A DNA stretch of 64,000 bases from an uncultured Collinsella sp. (GCA_958408685.1 CATYLC010000012.1:3984-67983), one strand, 5' to 3'; counted from the first letter of the stretch, positions 14,296-24,222 are shown. The notes: generated by a model not told the origin, from the sequence alone. A program made the numbers and translations.

Positions 14296-15571
14296 AGTCG
14301 AGTCCGGAGAACGAGGGGTATGCGCTCTCGCCGTGTTGACTCGCATCCAGGCCCAGCGCCTCGTCCGCCTCGTCCACACGCAGGCTGCCGTGGAGCAGCG
14401 CCTTGACCACTGCGGCGATCACCAAATCGAGCACCAGCACAATAGCAACCGTCACCACAATGCCCAAAATCTGCGAGATGAGCAGCGACACGTCGCCCGT
14501 GTAGAACAGACCACCCTTACCGGTCCACGAGAGCTCCGGCACACAGAACAGGCCCGTGAGCACGCCGCCCAAGATGCCGCCGATACCGTGGCAACCGAAC
14601 GCGTCGAGCGCATCGTCGTAGCCGAACTTGGTCTTAAGATGGCTGATAGCCAGATAGCAGACGGGCGATACGATCAGACCCATGACCAGCGCTGCCCACG
14701 GCTCGACAAAGCCCGCACCCGGCGTGACCACCACAAGGCCCGCAACCAGACCGGTGCTGGCGCCCACCAGCGTGGGGCGGCCGGTATGCACGCGCTCGAC
14801 GGCAAGCCACGAGACCATGCCCGCTGCGCTGGCCGTCACGGTGTTGAGGATGGCGAGTGCCGCAACGGCGTCGGCCTTAAACTCGCTGCCGCCGTTAAAG
14901 CCAAACCAGCCAAACCAAAGCAAGCCGGCGCCCAGCGCCACAAACGGCACGTTATGCGGACGATAGCTCACCCTGCCAAAGCCGCGACGACGGCCGAGCA
15001 TTAAGCAGAGAATCAGGCCCGTGAGACCGGACGAGATGTGTACCACGTCGCCGCCAGCAAAGTCGAGTGCGCCGATGATGTCGCCGATAAAGGAGCCATC
15101 GCCGCCCCAAACCATGTGGGCGAGCGGCGCATAGACCACAAGCAGCCAAATGCCCAGGAAGGCCGCCATGGCACCAAACTTAACGCGGCCGGCCAGGCTG
15201 CCCGTGACGATAGCAGCAGTAATCATGGCAAACGCCATCTGAAAGGCGATGTTGATGATCTGAGGGTAGACGACACCGTCCGCAGCATTGCCCTCGGCCG
15301 CCTGAAGCACCTGGTTGAGTACCGGCAGGCACAGCAGCTGGTCAAGGCCCCCAATAAACGGACTTGAGCCGTCACCGCCATAGGCCAGCGACCAGCCGGC
15401 GACAATCCACAGCACACCGACCAGACCAATGGCGCCAAAGCACATAAGCATGGTGTTGATGACATTTTTGCGCCTGGACAGGCCGCCGTAGAAAAACGCC
15501 AGACCCGGTGTCATTAAAAACACGAGCATGGTGCAGATGAGCATAAACGTTGTCGATCCCGTATCGTACAT
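14294..15571 (-). CDS. amtB: Ammonium transporter
   Basis: The 425-residue product has about 11 membrane spans from TFMLICTMLVFLMTPGLAFF onward. The conserved pore histidines are His178 (DVVHISSG) and His328 (DAFGCHGIGG), and the C-terminal cytoplasmic tail reads DEADEALGLDASQHGE. It is a trimeric channel for NH4+/NH3, blocked by PII binding at its cytoplasmic face. AAGGGGG precedes the start. With glnK downstream this is the common amtB-glnK pairing, here in the less usual order amtB first. Confidence 0.95.
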   Translation of the reverse strand: MYDTGSTTFMLICTMLVFLMTPGLAFFYGGLSRRKNVINTMLMCFGAIGLVGVLWIVAGWSLAYGGDGSSPFIGGLDQLLCLPVLNQVLQAAEGNAADGVVYPQIINIAFQMAFAMITAAIVTGSLAGRVKFGAMAAFLGIWLLVVYAPLAHMVWGGDGSFIGDIIGALDFAGGDVVHISSGLTGLILCLMLGRRRGFGRVSYRPHNVPFVALGAGLLWFGWFGFNGGSEFKADAVAALAILNTVTASAAGMVSWLAVERVHTGRPTLVGASTGLVAGLVVVTPGAGFVEPWAALVMGLIVSPVCYLAISHLKTKFGYDDALDAFGCHGIGGILGGVLTGLFCVPELSWTGKGGLFYTGDVSLLISQILGIVVTVAIVLVLDLVIAAVVKALLHGSLRVDEADEALGLDASQHGESAYPSFSGLD

Positions 15572-15768
15572 TCGTCCCCCTTGGTCGCATGAACGTTGTC
15601 GGCGCCCATAATGCGGCTGAGGGACAACTGGTGTAGACCAGATACGACGTTGTTAAACGCTGCGTTGTCGAATGGAAACGGTGCCGCAATCTTGGAAACG
15701 GCGCGGCAACGGGCGCGAAACGAACGGGAAATACGCGAGCAAGGAAGCCGTGAGCGCGCCCGTCCCGG

Positions 15769-16788
15769 CTAGTGGCGGAACAGCTCGCGGGCTCGGTCGC
15801 GGAGGTCGGTAGCTCGGATGACGCCCTCGTAGCGGTTGATGCGCAAGCGCGGGAAGGCATTGAAGAAGCGCAGGTCGCGTCGGCTGAGTGACACGCTTGG
15901 CACCGGACGGCTCATGCGCTTGCCGGCAAGGCGACGACTGAGCGACGGACGCGGCATGCTCGGCGCGGCATCGGCCACGCGGCGGGCGGCAAGCGCCAGG
16001 CCGCGAGCACCATCCGCGATAAACGTCGGCATCGAAGCCTTCTCGCGCAGGGCATCGAGCGCGGCGTCACCCAGCTCGGCCAGCCACGCGTTAACGGCAC
16101 GGCTACGGATGTGCGTCTGTGCCACCGAGTCAATCGTAGAATCGGGAATACGTTCGAGCACTGAGTCCGAGGCATCGGCAAGCGACTCATTGATGCGGTC
16201 GGCAAGGTCGGCGCGCACACGCTCCAGCTGATCGGACAGACGGCGCCAGCTCGCCAACGAGCACACCGCGTCGACCATCATCGCGACCGCGACGATAAAG
16301 GCGGACAGCCGCACAATCAGCACCGGCAGATGGTCAAGCAGCCCCAGCAATGCCGGCTCCACTACGCGACAAATGCACAACGCACCCAAGCCAAACGCGC
16401 ATGCCCAGTACAGACAGATGCGTCCGTGCAAGTTAAACGGCAGGTGCGAGTAATCCCAAAAGCGAGCGCCCGTTGTTTTTTCCAACAGCACGCCTACGCT
16501 GTACTCAATCACGCTGCACACAAGCGCCGCGGCGACAAACTGGCTCGAGGCATCCGGAATTCCGCGCAGCAAAAGCCAGCAGGCTATGCCGCCCACACCA
16601 TAGATAGGACAACAAGGCCCCAGCAAAAATCCGCTGTTGGCGAAGCGTCCTTGGTTGAGCATGGCGCATACTGTCGACTCCCAAGCCCAGCCGCAAAGCC
16701 CGTAAAAAGCAAACGAGAGTACCAATGCCGAGAGCGGACAGGCGGCAAGCGTCGCACCGCCAAACGCCATATCGATCGCGGTTTCCAC
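15769..16788 (-). CDS. ABC_trans_CmpB-like membrane protein
   Basis: The product is 339 residues. Residues 1-190 carry five or six membrane spans with the family's signatures FANSGFLLGPCCPIYG and ARFWDYSHLPFNLHGR (PF06541, often called putative ABC transporter permease). Residues 200-339 are a soluble, charged, largely helical tail not typical of the family. The start is GTG 16788, supported by GAGGAGAGG upstream; the TAG of the HD gene lies between that site and the start. It forms an operon with the HD protein. The biochemical role of this family is not established. Confidence 0.8.
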   Translation of the reverse strand: METAIDMAFGGATLAACPLSALVLSFAFYGLCGWAWESTVCAMLNQGRFANSGFLLGPCCPIYGVGGIACWLLLRGIPDASSQFVAAALVCSVIEYSVGVLLEKTTGARFWDYSHLPFNLHGRICLYWACAFGLGALCICRVVEPALLGLLDHLPVLIVRLSAFIVAVAMMVDAVCSLASWRRLSDQLERVRADLADRINESLADASDSVLERIPDSTIDSVAQTHIRSRAVNAWLAELGDAALDALREKASMPTFIADGARGLALAARRVADAAPSMPRPSLSRRLAGKRMSRPVPSVSLSRRDLRFFNAFPRLRINRYEGVIRATDLRDRARELFRH

Positions 16789-16791
16789 CGT

Positions 16792-17328
16792 CTACCCTCT
16801 CCTCTTTTCGCTCGATGCTTTACTCACGCCATCGTCCGCCTCGTCCTTGCGCGGCAGGCGGCCGGCGACTGTCTCGCGCAGCGCGCACCATTTGTCTGCC
16901 AGGCATACAATCCAAGCCTCACGACACGTCGGCGGCACCGGCACCAGCGGAAACATATGCCGCACGATAATATTCCGCTCGCGCGACGTCAGCTCAAAAT
17001 CTTCCTCCGCACGTGCCAGGGCAAAAAACGGATGCCGAAATCCGTGCAGGCGATGGCTCGGGTCGGGGTCGTGCCAATCGTAGAGAAAGTAATCGTGTAA
17101 CAGGGCTCCGCGCAGCAGCGAGGCACGGTCGACCGAAATGCCAGCACGGCCCAAGCGCTCGGCAAAGGACAGGCTCGCCCGCGCTACCGAAGTCACATGT
17201 GCATAGACCGTCACGTCACCATGCTGGATAAACTCGTGCGTCAGGTCCAAGCGGCCCGCCTGGGCAAGCTGACGGGCGGCATCGTCGACCTCGCGCGCGA
17301 TTTTCTCGGCACGAACGGCACTGGACAT
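16792..17328 (-). CDS. HD-domain phosphohydrolase-like protein
   Basis: The product is 178 residues from ATG 17328, which has GGAGG six bases upstream; a GTG/TTG extension to 17373 lacks a site. HD-type residues appear as H in DVTVYAHVTSVAR, HD in GALLHDYFLYDW and H in HGFRHPFFAL, with a later D in CLADKWCAL. The family comprises metal-dependent phosphohydrolases; the substrate is unknown. Its stop lies three bases before the GTG of the CmpB-like gene, so the two are cotranscribed. Divergent from dxs. Confidence 0.8.
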   Translation of the reverse strand: MSSAVRAEKIAREVDDAARQLAQAGRLDLTHEFIQHGDVTVYAHVTSVARASLSFAERLGRAGISVDRASLLRGALLHDYFLYDWHDPDPSHRLHGFRHPFFALARAEEDFELTSRERNIIVRHMFPLVPVPPTCREAWIVCLADKWCALRETVAGRLPRKDEADDGVSKASSEKRRG

Positions 17329-17556
17329 GCTGCCTCCTTCCAGCGGCTCACGGCGGCAAACCACGGACTGCACGCATTGAATAAAATCATCATCGAATTT
17401 ACTAGTATGGCATCGGACAAAACGTTTTGCCCCGCCAGTTGGCGAATTACCGCGCCGCCGTCACATATCAAACGCCAAAATGTGCGAGACTGTTTTGTGC
17501 AATTGTGCCGGCCGAGGGAGCGCCGGCGCTCGATTCGCATGGAGTAACCCACAACG

Positions 17557-19338
17557 ATGCTGCTTACGCAAACGACAACGCCCGAGGACGTCAAGGCTCT
17601 TAATCGCGCCGAGCTCCCGCAGCTCTGCGACGAGATTCGCCACGCCATCCTCGAAAGCTCCGCCGCTGTCGGCGGACACGTTGCCCCCAACCTGGGCGTC
17701 GTTGAGCTCACGGTCGCGCTCCATCGCGTGTTTAACTCCCCCACCGACAAAATTGTCTTTGACGTGTCGCACCAGACCTACGCCCACAAGGCGCTGACGG
17801 GGCGCGCGTACACTTATATCGATCCGGAGCGTTATGGTGAGGCTTCTGGCTTTGCCAATCCCGACGAGTCCGAGCACGACCTGTTTGCCATGGGGCATAC
17901 CTCGACCTCGGTGAGCTTGGGCTGCGGCCTTGCCCACGCGCGCGACCTGGCGGGTGACACGTATAACGTCATTACCGTTATTGGCGACGGTTCGCTTTCG
18001 GGCGGCCTGGCGTTTGAGGGCTTTAACAATGCCGCCGAGCTCGACAGCAACTTAATCATCGTCGTCAACGATAACGACCAGTCCATTGCCGAGAACCATG
18101 GCGGCCTCTATCGCAATCTGGCCGAGCTGCGCGCCAGCAACGGCACCTGTGAGCGCAACGTTTTCCGCGCGATGGGGCTCGACTACCGCTATCTGGACGC
18201 CGGTAACGACGTGTTGGCCCTAGTCGACGCGCTGCAGGAACTGCACAATATCGATCATCCCATCGTGCTGCACGTCTCCACTGCCAAGGGCAAGGGCTTT
18301 GAGCCGGCCCAAAACGACCCCGAGCGCTGGCATCACGTAGGCCCCTTTGACATGGCGACCGGCCGCAAGCTCTGCCCGGGCCATCCGAGCGAGCCTGCGC
18401 CGCGCACCTATGCCGATATTACGGGCGAGGCGCTCAGCGCCGCCATCGAGCGTGATCCGCAGGTCGTGGGCATCACGGCAGCCACGCCCTACATCATGGG
18501 TTTTACGCCCGAGCTTCGCGCTGCCGCCGGCAAACAGTTTGTCGACGTGGGCATTGCCGAGGAGCACGCCGTGACCTTTGCCACCGCGCTTGCGTGCTCG
18601 GGCGCCAAGCCAGTCTTTGGTGTGTACGGCACGTTTTTGCAGCGCGCTTACGACGAGCTGTGGCACGACCTGTGCCTCAACGATGCCCCCGCAACCATCC
18701 TAGTGTTTGGCGCGTCGATCTTTGGCACCACGTCCGAGACGCACCTTTCGTTCTTTGATATTTCCATGCTGGGCGGTCTTCCCAACATGCACTACTTGGC
18801 GCCGGCCTGCATGGAGGAATATCTGTCCATGCTGAGCTGGTCGCTCGACCACCGCGAGCATCCCGTGGCGATCCGCGTGCCTGGTATTGGCCTGGCGAGC
18901 CGTCCCGGCCTTGCGCCCGCCGAAGACACCGACTACAGCGCCGTTCGCTATAACGTGGTGCGTCAGGGCCGCGACGTTGCCGTGCTCGCACTTGGCGATT
19001 TCTTTGAGCTGGGCGAGCGCGTGGCAAACCGCTTGGCCGCCGAGTACGGCATCGAGGCCACACTCGTCAACCCGCGCTTTGCGACCGAGCTCGACCGTGA
19101 GTTCCTCGATAGCCTTGCCGCCGAGCATCGCGTTGTCGTCACCCTCGAGGACGGCATCTTGGACGGCGGCTGGGGCGAGCGCGTGGCATGTTATCTGGCA
19201 TGCACGCCGTTGCGCACGCGCACCTTCGGCATCGCCAAGGGCTTCCCCGACCGCTACGACCCCAACGAACTGCTCGCACAGAACGGCATGACGGTCGAGA
19301 ACATGGCCGCCGAAGCCGTAAGGCTACTCAACGAGTAA
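17557..19338 (+). CDS. 1-Deoxy-D-xylulose-5-phosphate synthase-like enzyme
   Basis: The 593-residue product has the three-domain transketolase fold. TPP motif: GDGSLSGGLAFEGFNNAA followed by NDND. Retained DXS-like residues include His in SHQTYAHK, Glu in IAEEHAVTFA and Arg in YGTFLQRAYDE. It would condense pyruvate and glyceraldehyde-3-phosphate at the start of the MEP isoprenoid pathway. Departures: GHQ is SHQ, and the ADGQTHQG loop of true DXS is GTTSETHLS, losing the substrate-binding Asp. It may be a paralogue with another acceptor. It stands alone, followed by a strong terminator. Confidence 0.75.
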   Translation: MLLTQTTTPEDVKALNRAELPQLCDEIRHAILESSAAVGGHVAPNLGVVELTVALHRVFNSPTDKIVFDVSHQTYAHKALTGRAYTYIDPERYGEASGFANPDESEHDLFAMGHTSTSVSLGCGLAHARDLAGDTYNVITVIGDGSLSGGLAFEGFNNAAELDSNLIIVVNDNDQSIAENHGGLYRNLAELRASNGTCERNVFRAMGLDYRYLDAGNDVLALVDALQELHNIDHPIVLHVSTAKGKGFEPAQNDPERWHHVGPFDMATGRKLCPGHPSEPAPRTYADITGEALSAAIERDPQVVGITAATPYIMGFTPELRAAAGKQFVDVGIAEEHAVTFATALACSGAKPVFGVYGTFLQRAYDELWHDLCLNDAPATILVFGASIFGTTSETHLSFFDISMLGGLPNMHYLAPACMEEYLSMLSWSLDHREHPVAIRVPGIGLASRPGLAPAEDTDYSAVRYNVVRQGRDVAVLALGDFFELGERVANRLAAEYGIEATLVNPRFATELDREFLDSLAAEHRVVVTLEDGILDGGWGERVACYLACTPLRTRTFGIAKGFPDRYDPNELLAQNGMTVENMAAEAVRLLNE

Positions 19339-19340
19339 GA

Positions 19341-19383
19341 AAACCTCCGCAAGGAAAGCATCCCTGCGGAGGTTTTTATTTTC
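19341..19383 (+). terminator. Terminator of the dxs-like gene
   Basis: AAACCTCCGCA (19341-19351) and TGCGGAGGTTT (19365-19375) followed by TTTATTTT, three bases after the stop. Confidence 0.9.
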
Positions 19384-19395
19384 CCAACTCAATTA

Positions 19396-19612
19396 TCTCG
19401 ATCTGTAACATCTAGGGCCCGAATTCCCGTCTAACTGTTACAGATCTAGACAAGACGTCTTAGTCCCTGACCTTTGTCTCAATCTGTAACAGATAGAGAC
19501 CTTTTGTCCGTCCAGATGTTACAGATCGAGACATTCGAATTCCCCTGAAGAGAAAATCTCGATCTGTAACAGTTAGAACCCATTTCCTCGTCTACCTGTT
19601 ACTGATTGAGAC
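19396..19612. repeat. Six-copy array of CTGTAACAG palindromes
   Basis: Imperfect palindromes of 19-25 bp at 19396-19414, 19429-19451, 19476-19500, 19510-19532, 19557-19579 and 19590-19612. Consensus halves are GTCTCNATCTG and CAGATNGAGAC around TA or TT. Copies alternate in orientation. Centre spacing alternates 32-33 and 48-49 bp, so the region is three 80-bp units, yet the sequence between motifs is not conserved. It lies upstream of the amino-acid ABC operon. Confidence 0.75.
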
Positions 19613-19671
19613 AAAACAGCGAGGCGGGCCGTCCGAAAAGCACTATCTCAGCAGCAACAACCGACGTTTGT

Positions 19672-19715
19672 CCAGATAAAACCTGCCAAAATAAACCTGT
19701 CCCTTTTTGGTAGGT
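19672..19715. repeat. 45-bp hairpin repeat, copy a
   Basis: CCAGATAAAACCTGCC, then AAAATAAACCTG, then TCCCTTTTTGGTAGGT. The ends pair (ACCTGCCAAAA with TTTTTGGTAGGT). Upstream of the ABC operon promoter. Confidence 0.75.
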
Positions 19716-19757
19716 GGAATTACCCATAAGGTAAGTATGTTTCTGAGTTATTTCGTG

Positions 19758-19787
19758 TTGACCCATTTGAGCGCGATAGGGTATAAC
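19758..19787 (+). promoter_or_regulatory. Promoter of the glutamate-type ABC operon
   Basis: TTGACC (19758-19763), an 18-bp spacer and TATAAC (19782-19787). It lies 44 bp before ATG 19831. Confidence 0.65.
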
Positions 19788-19830
19788 TCTACTCAACCGC
19801 TAGGGATTTTATTGAGAAAGGTGTTCTACC

Positions 19831-20826
19831 ATGAGCAAGAACCTCTCCCAGCAGGTCGTTCTCGACCGCCGCGGCTTCGTTGCCGCCACCTTCGCAACCG
19901 TCGCCGGCCTTGGTCTTGCCGGCTGCTCTGACACCAGCGCCGAGGCCGACAAGGGTTCCGCCGCCGGCTCCTCCAAGGGCTCCGAGGATACCGAGGCTTC
20001 CACCACGCTCGATGCCAAGGCATTCGACAAGCTCGTCGACAACGGCCCCAAAGCCGATGACGATGCCATCGCCGCCAGCACCTGGGCCACGGCCGTCAAG
20101 GACGCCGGCGTCTTTAAGATCGGTGGCGTTCAGACCTCCACGCTCTTCTCCCTCCTCAACGAGAAAGACGGTCAGACCCGCGGCTTCGATGCCGGTATCG
20201 CACAGCTCCTGTCCAACTACATTCTGGGCGAGAACAAGGTCGAAATCACCCAGGTGACCTCGGACACGCGCGAGTCCGTCCTGCAGAACGGCCAGGTCGA
20301 CGCCGTCTTTGCCACCTACACCATCACTGACGAGCGCAAGAAACTCGTCTCCTTTGCCGGTCCCTACTACTACACCCAGCAGGCCATCCTGGTGCTCGCC
20401 GATAACGACGACATCAAGAGCGTCGACGACCTGGCCGACAAGAACGTCGCCGTCCAGTCCGGCTCCAACGGCCCCGCCATCCTGGAGGAGCTCGCTCCCA
20501 AGGCCAGCCAGCAGGAGTTCAAGACCGACGAGGAGGCCCGTCAGGCACTCCAGCAGGGTCGTGTTGACGCCTACGTCATCGATAACAACATGCAGCAGAG
20601 CGCCCTGGTCCGCGAGCCCGGTAAGTACAAGATCGCCGGCAAGCCCTTCGGCAGCAAGGAGCCCTATGGCATCGGTCTGCCGCTCGATTCCGACGGCGTC
20701 GCCTTTGTCAACGACTTCCTTAAGAAGATCGAGGACGACGGCACCTGGACTGAGCTGTGGCAGATCTGCATTGGCGACCGTACGGGCGACACCAATGTTC
20801 CCGAGCTGCCCGAGATCGGCGCCTAG
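19831..20826 (+). CDS. Amino-acid ABC transporter substrate-binding lipoprotein
   Basis: The 331-residue product has a twin-arginine-like signal (LDRRGFVAATFATVAGLGL) ending in the lipobox LAGC, so it is likely a Tat-exported lipoprotein. A low-complexity Ser/Gly/Asp linker follows. The SBP_bac_3 fold begins near residue 95 (FKIGGVQTSTLFSLLNEKDG), with signatures GFDAGIAQLL, YTITDERKKLVSFAGPYYY and AVQSGSNG. The neighbours are polar amino-acid permeases; glutamate or a related acidic amino acid is likely, as in GluB. A hairpin separates it from the first permease, fitting excess synthesis of the binding protein. Confidence 0.9.
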   Translation: MSKNLSQQVVLDRRGFVAATFATVAGLGLAGCSDTSAEADKGSAAGSSKGSEDTEASTTLDAKAFDKLVDNGPKADDDAIAASTWATAVKDAGVFKIGGVQTSTLFSLLNEKDGQTRGFDAGIAQLLSNYILGENKVEITQVTSDTRESVLQNGQVDAVFATYTITDERKKLVSFAGPYYYTQQAILVLADNDDIKSVDDLADKNVAVQSGSNGPAILEELAPKASQQEFKTDEEARQALQQGRVDAYVIDNNMQQSALVREPGKYKIAGKPFGSKEPYGIGLPLDSDGVAFVNDFLKKIEDDGTWTELWQICIGDRTGDTNVPELPEIGA

Positions 20827-20914
20827 GCAGCGAGCCTGGTAACGGCCGCAGCGAAACCATATGGAAACGCATGGTGCGCTTTATTGCGGTAAACTGTTTC
20901 CTCACTGAGTTGTC

Positions 20915-20945
20915 GGGGCTTCCGTACACACGGGAGCCCCTTTCC
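20915..20945 (+). terminator. Intra-operon attenuating hairpin
   Basis: GGGGCTTCCGT and ACGGGAGCCCC with a short loop, followed by TTTCC, between the binding protein and permease genes. Probably partial termination or mRNA stabilisation. Confidence 0.55.
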
Positions 20946-20964
20946 TTATCGGCGGGAGGTCCGC

Positions 20965-21624
20965 ATGAGTCTCTCCGAGCTCTGGTCGCTCTATGGCCAG
21001 AACTATATCGACGCGCTGCTAGCAACCTGGGGCATGACGCTTGAGTCGTTTGCCATCGCCATGGTGTTGGCCGTCGCTGTCACCGTGATGCGCGTGTCGC
21101 CGCTCAAGCCGCTGCGCGTCTTTGGCGACCTGTATGTTCAGGTCTTCCGTAACATCCCCGGCATCGCGCTGCTCATCATCGTCGTCTATGCGCTGCCGCC
21201 GCTCAAGGTCGTTCTGCCCTACCGCACCTGCGTTATCGTCGCCACGGTCCTTTTGGGCTCGGCCTTTGGCTCCGAGAACTTTATGAGCGGCATCAACACC
21301 GTCGGCGTCGGCCAGGTGGAAGCCGCACGTTCACTCGGCATGAGCTTCAATCGCATCCTCGCCAAGATTGTGATTCCGCAGGCACTGCGCTCGAGCGTGC
21401 TGCCCATGACCAACCTCTTTATCGCCGTCATGCTCACCACCGCGCTCGGCAGCCAGGTGCCGCTTAAGCCGCAAGAGCTCACCGGCGTGGTGAGCTACAT
21501 CAACACGCGCTCACTTGGCGGCGTCGCCGCGTTCTTTATCTCGGCGCTCGGCTACCTAGGCACGGCCTTTGTGGTAAGCCACATTGGCAACTACATCGAT
21601 AAGAAGGTGAGGATCCTCCGATGA
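20965..21624 (+). CDS. Amino-acid ABC transporter permease (first)
   Basis: The 219-residue product is a HisM/GluC-type permease with about five membrane spans. The EAA loop reads VEAARSLGMSFNRILAKIVIPQALR, which contacts the ATPase. GGGAGG precedes ATG 20965. Its stop overlaps the start of the second permease (ATGA), so translation is coupled. Together they form the heterodimeric membrane channel. Confidence 0.92.
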   Translation: MSLSELWSLYGQNYIDALLATWGMTLESFAIAMVLAVAVTVMRVSPLKPLRVFGDLYVQVFRNIPGIALLIIVVYALPPLKVVLPYRTCVIVATVLLGSAFGSENFMSGINTVGVGQVEAARSLGMSFNRILAKIVIPQALRSSVLPMTNLFIAVMLTTALGSQVPLKPQELTGVVSYINTRSLGGVAAFFISALGYLGTAFVVSHIGNYIDKKVRILR

Positions 21625-22454
21625 GCAAGCACTCCTCTTCTGCGCTCACCATGCGTGATGCGCTCTACGAGGCTCCCGGCCCCAAGATGCGCGTCAAGAT
21701 TCGCATCGGCACCGCCATCTCGCTTGTTGCCGTGGCCGCACTCGCCGTCCTGGTACTGCAGCGCTTTTACGTGACCGGTCAGCTTTCGGTCCACTATTGG
21801 TATTTCCTTACGCACCTCACCACCTGGAAGTTCCTGCTTGCCGGCTTTGAGGGCACCGTTAAAGTCGCACTCACCGCTGGCGCCATCGCACTAGCGCTGG
21901 GCCTCGCTCTCATGCTCGGCCGCACGAGCGATATTAAACCGCTGCAGCTGGCCTGCCGCGTGCTTACCGACTTCTTCCGCGGCGTGCCGAGCCTGCTGTT
22001 CATCTACTTCTTCTTTTTGGTGCTGCCGCAGTACAAGATCTCGCTGCCGTCGTTTTGGATGCTCACACTGCCCGTCGCGCTCGCTGCGGCCGGCGTACTG
22101 GCCGAGATTTTCCGCGCCGGCGTCAATGCCGTGCCGCGCGGCCAGGTCGAGGCGGCCCAGGCGCTCGGTCTCTCCAAGGCCAAAATCACCTTTAAAATCG
22201 TGCTGCCACAGGCGATTCGCTTTATCATTCCGTCGTTGATTTCGCAGCTTGTGGTCGTGGTCAAGGACACCACCGTCGCCTACGTTGTGAGCTACCCCGA
22301 CCTCATGCAAAATGCCCGCGTGCTCATTACCAACTACGACGCCCTCGTATCGGTCTACCTGGTGATCGCGGTCATCTACATCCTCATCAACGTCGCGATT
22401 AACAAGGCCGCTGTCTACGTTTCGCACAAGACCGGCGCGACCATCATCCGCTAA
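21621..22454 (+). CDS. Amino-acid ABC transporter permease (second)
   Basis: The 277-residue product has a cytoplasmic N-terminus of about 35 residues and five membrane spans. The EAA loop reads VEAAQALGLSKAKITFKIVLPQAIR. It starts at ATG 21621 inside the stop of the first permease. GluD-type partner in the importer; a 36-bp gap leads to the ATPase gene. Confidence 0.92.
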   Translation: MSKHSSSALTMRDALYEAPGPKMRVKIRIGTAISLVAVAALAVLVLQRFYVTGQLSVHYWYFLTHLTTWKFLLAGFEGTVKVALTAGAIALALGLALMLGRTSDIKPLQLACRVLTDFFRGVPSLLFIYFFFLVLPQYKISLPSFWMLTLPVALAAAGVLAEIFRAGVNAVPRGQVEAAQALGLSKAKITFKIVLPQAIRFIIPSLISQLVVVVKDTTVAYVVSYPDLMQNARVLITNYDALVSVYLVIAVIYILINVAINKAAVYVSHKTGATIIR

Positions 22455-22490
22455 CGCTTTACCATTTTGAGTCATAAGGAGCCGAGCACC

Positions 22491-23255
<765 letters not shown>

Positions 23256-23307
23256 CCCAATTACCGCGCCCGCTCGTCATGTTCATCTGAATTCGAAAGT
23301 TACACCT

Positions 23308-24117
23308 ATGATCGGAACTCGCACTTCATCGTCCTACACCCCGCACGTCGACGTCGCCCCCGCCGACCGCCCACTCATCCTCGTCGCACCGCGCTGGGAA
23401 GAGGCAGAGCCGTTTTTAACCGAGATGCTCTCCCCCAACGAGGAAATCGCAAGTGTCTTTGTCGATGCTATCCTTGCCGCCGGCGGCCTGCCGCTGCAGA
23501 TGTCCATCACCGAGGACATTGAGGTTATCCGTCATTACGTCGATATCGCCGACGGCATCGCCATTCCCGGCGGCCCCGATGTCAATCCCAAACGCTGGGG
23601 CGATGATCGACCCTACGACCCCACCCTCTGCTGCGAGATCCGCGATAGCTTTGAGTTTAAGCTGGTCGGCGAGGTGCTCCGCGCCAAAAAGCCGCTCTTT
23701 ACCACCTGCCGCGGCACGCAGCTGCTCAACGTCGCCACCGGCGGCACCCTGTGCATGGACGTGCCGAGCCTGGGTGCTCGCGAGGGCCGCACGCAGTGGC
23801 GCCATACCCACGTGCTCAACGATCCCGTGCATCCCGTCGAAGTCGTGCCTGGCTCGCTGCTGGAGCGCGCGGTTGGCGGGCACAGGCTGATCCAGACCAA
23901 CTCCGCGCACCACTGCTGCGTCGAGCGTCTGGGTAAAAGCACGCGCTTGGTCGCCAAGGCAACCGACGGCGTTCCTGAGTGCATCGAGGTCGAAGGCCAG
24001 CCATTCTGTCTAGGCGTGCAATGGCACCCTGAGTACACGTGGAAGACGCTCGAGACCGACTTTAACCTGTGGAAGTCGTTTGTCGAGGCGGCGGCCAAGG
24101 TAAAGCAGGCCCGCTAG
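23308..24117 (+). CDS. Class-I glutamine amidotransferase-like hydrolase (peptidase C26)
   Basis: The product is 269 residues. The nucleophile elbow is FTTCRGTQLLN (Cys134) and the catalytic His/Glu are in GVQWHPEY near the C-terminus. GIAIPGGPDVNP is typical of the gamma-glutamyl-GABA hydrolase (PuuD-like) group. It lies 52 bp after the transporter ATPase and before a shared terminator, so it is likely the last gene of the operon. It may release glutamate from gamma-glutamyl compounds taken up by the transporter; that link is inference from context. Confidence 0.85.
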   Translation: MIGTRTSSSYTPHVDVAPADRPLILVAPRWEEAEPFLTEMLSPNEEIASVFVDAILAAGGLPLQMSITEDIEVIRHYVDIADGIAIPGGPDVNPKRWGDDRPYDPTLCCEIRDSFEFKLVGEVLRAKKPLFTTCRGTQLLNVATGGTLCMDVPSLGAREGRTQWRHTHVLNDPVHPVEVVPGSLLERAVGGHRLIQTNSAHHCCVERLGKSTRLVAKATDGVPECIEVEGQPFCLGVQWHPEYTWKTLETDFNLWKSFVEAAAKVKQAR

Positions 24118-24139
24118 TTCGCGAACCGCATAACAGATA

Positions 24140-24182
24140 AGGGCGCCCCGCCGGCCACATGGTCCGACGGGGCGCCCTTTTG
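24140..24182 (+). terminator. Terminator of the ABC transporter operon
   Basis: AGGGCGCCCCG (24140-24150) and CGGGGCGCCCT (24168-24178), followed by TTTT. Confidence 0.9.
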
Positions 24183-24222
24183 CCTATACGCGACAGGCAC
24201 ACAGCCCAAAGCTCGCAAGCTC

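Larger units (their letters stand above)
19384..19830. other. 447-bp intergenic region with repeats and promoter
   Basis: It holds, in order, the CTGTAACAG palindrome array (19396-19612), about 60 bp with nothing obvious, one 45-bp repeat (19672-19715), and the promoter of the ABC transporter operon (19758-19787). No ORF is supported. Confidence 0.7.

Noticed and set aside
19396..19612. Array of repeats with variable spacers that might be a CRISPR
   Set aside because: Repeats alternate in orientation, spacers are only 9-24 bp with two lengths, and no cas genes are near. Treated as a palindrome array instead.
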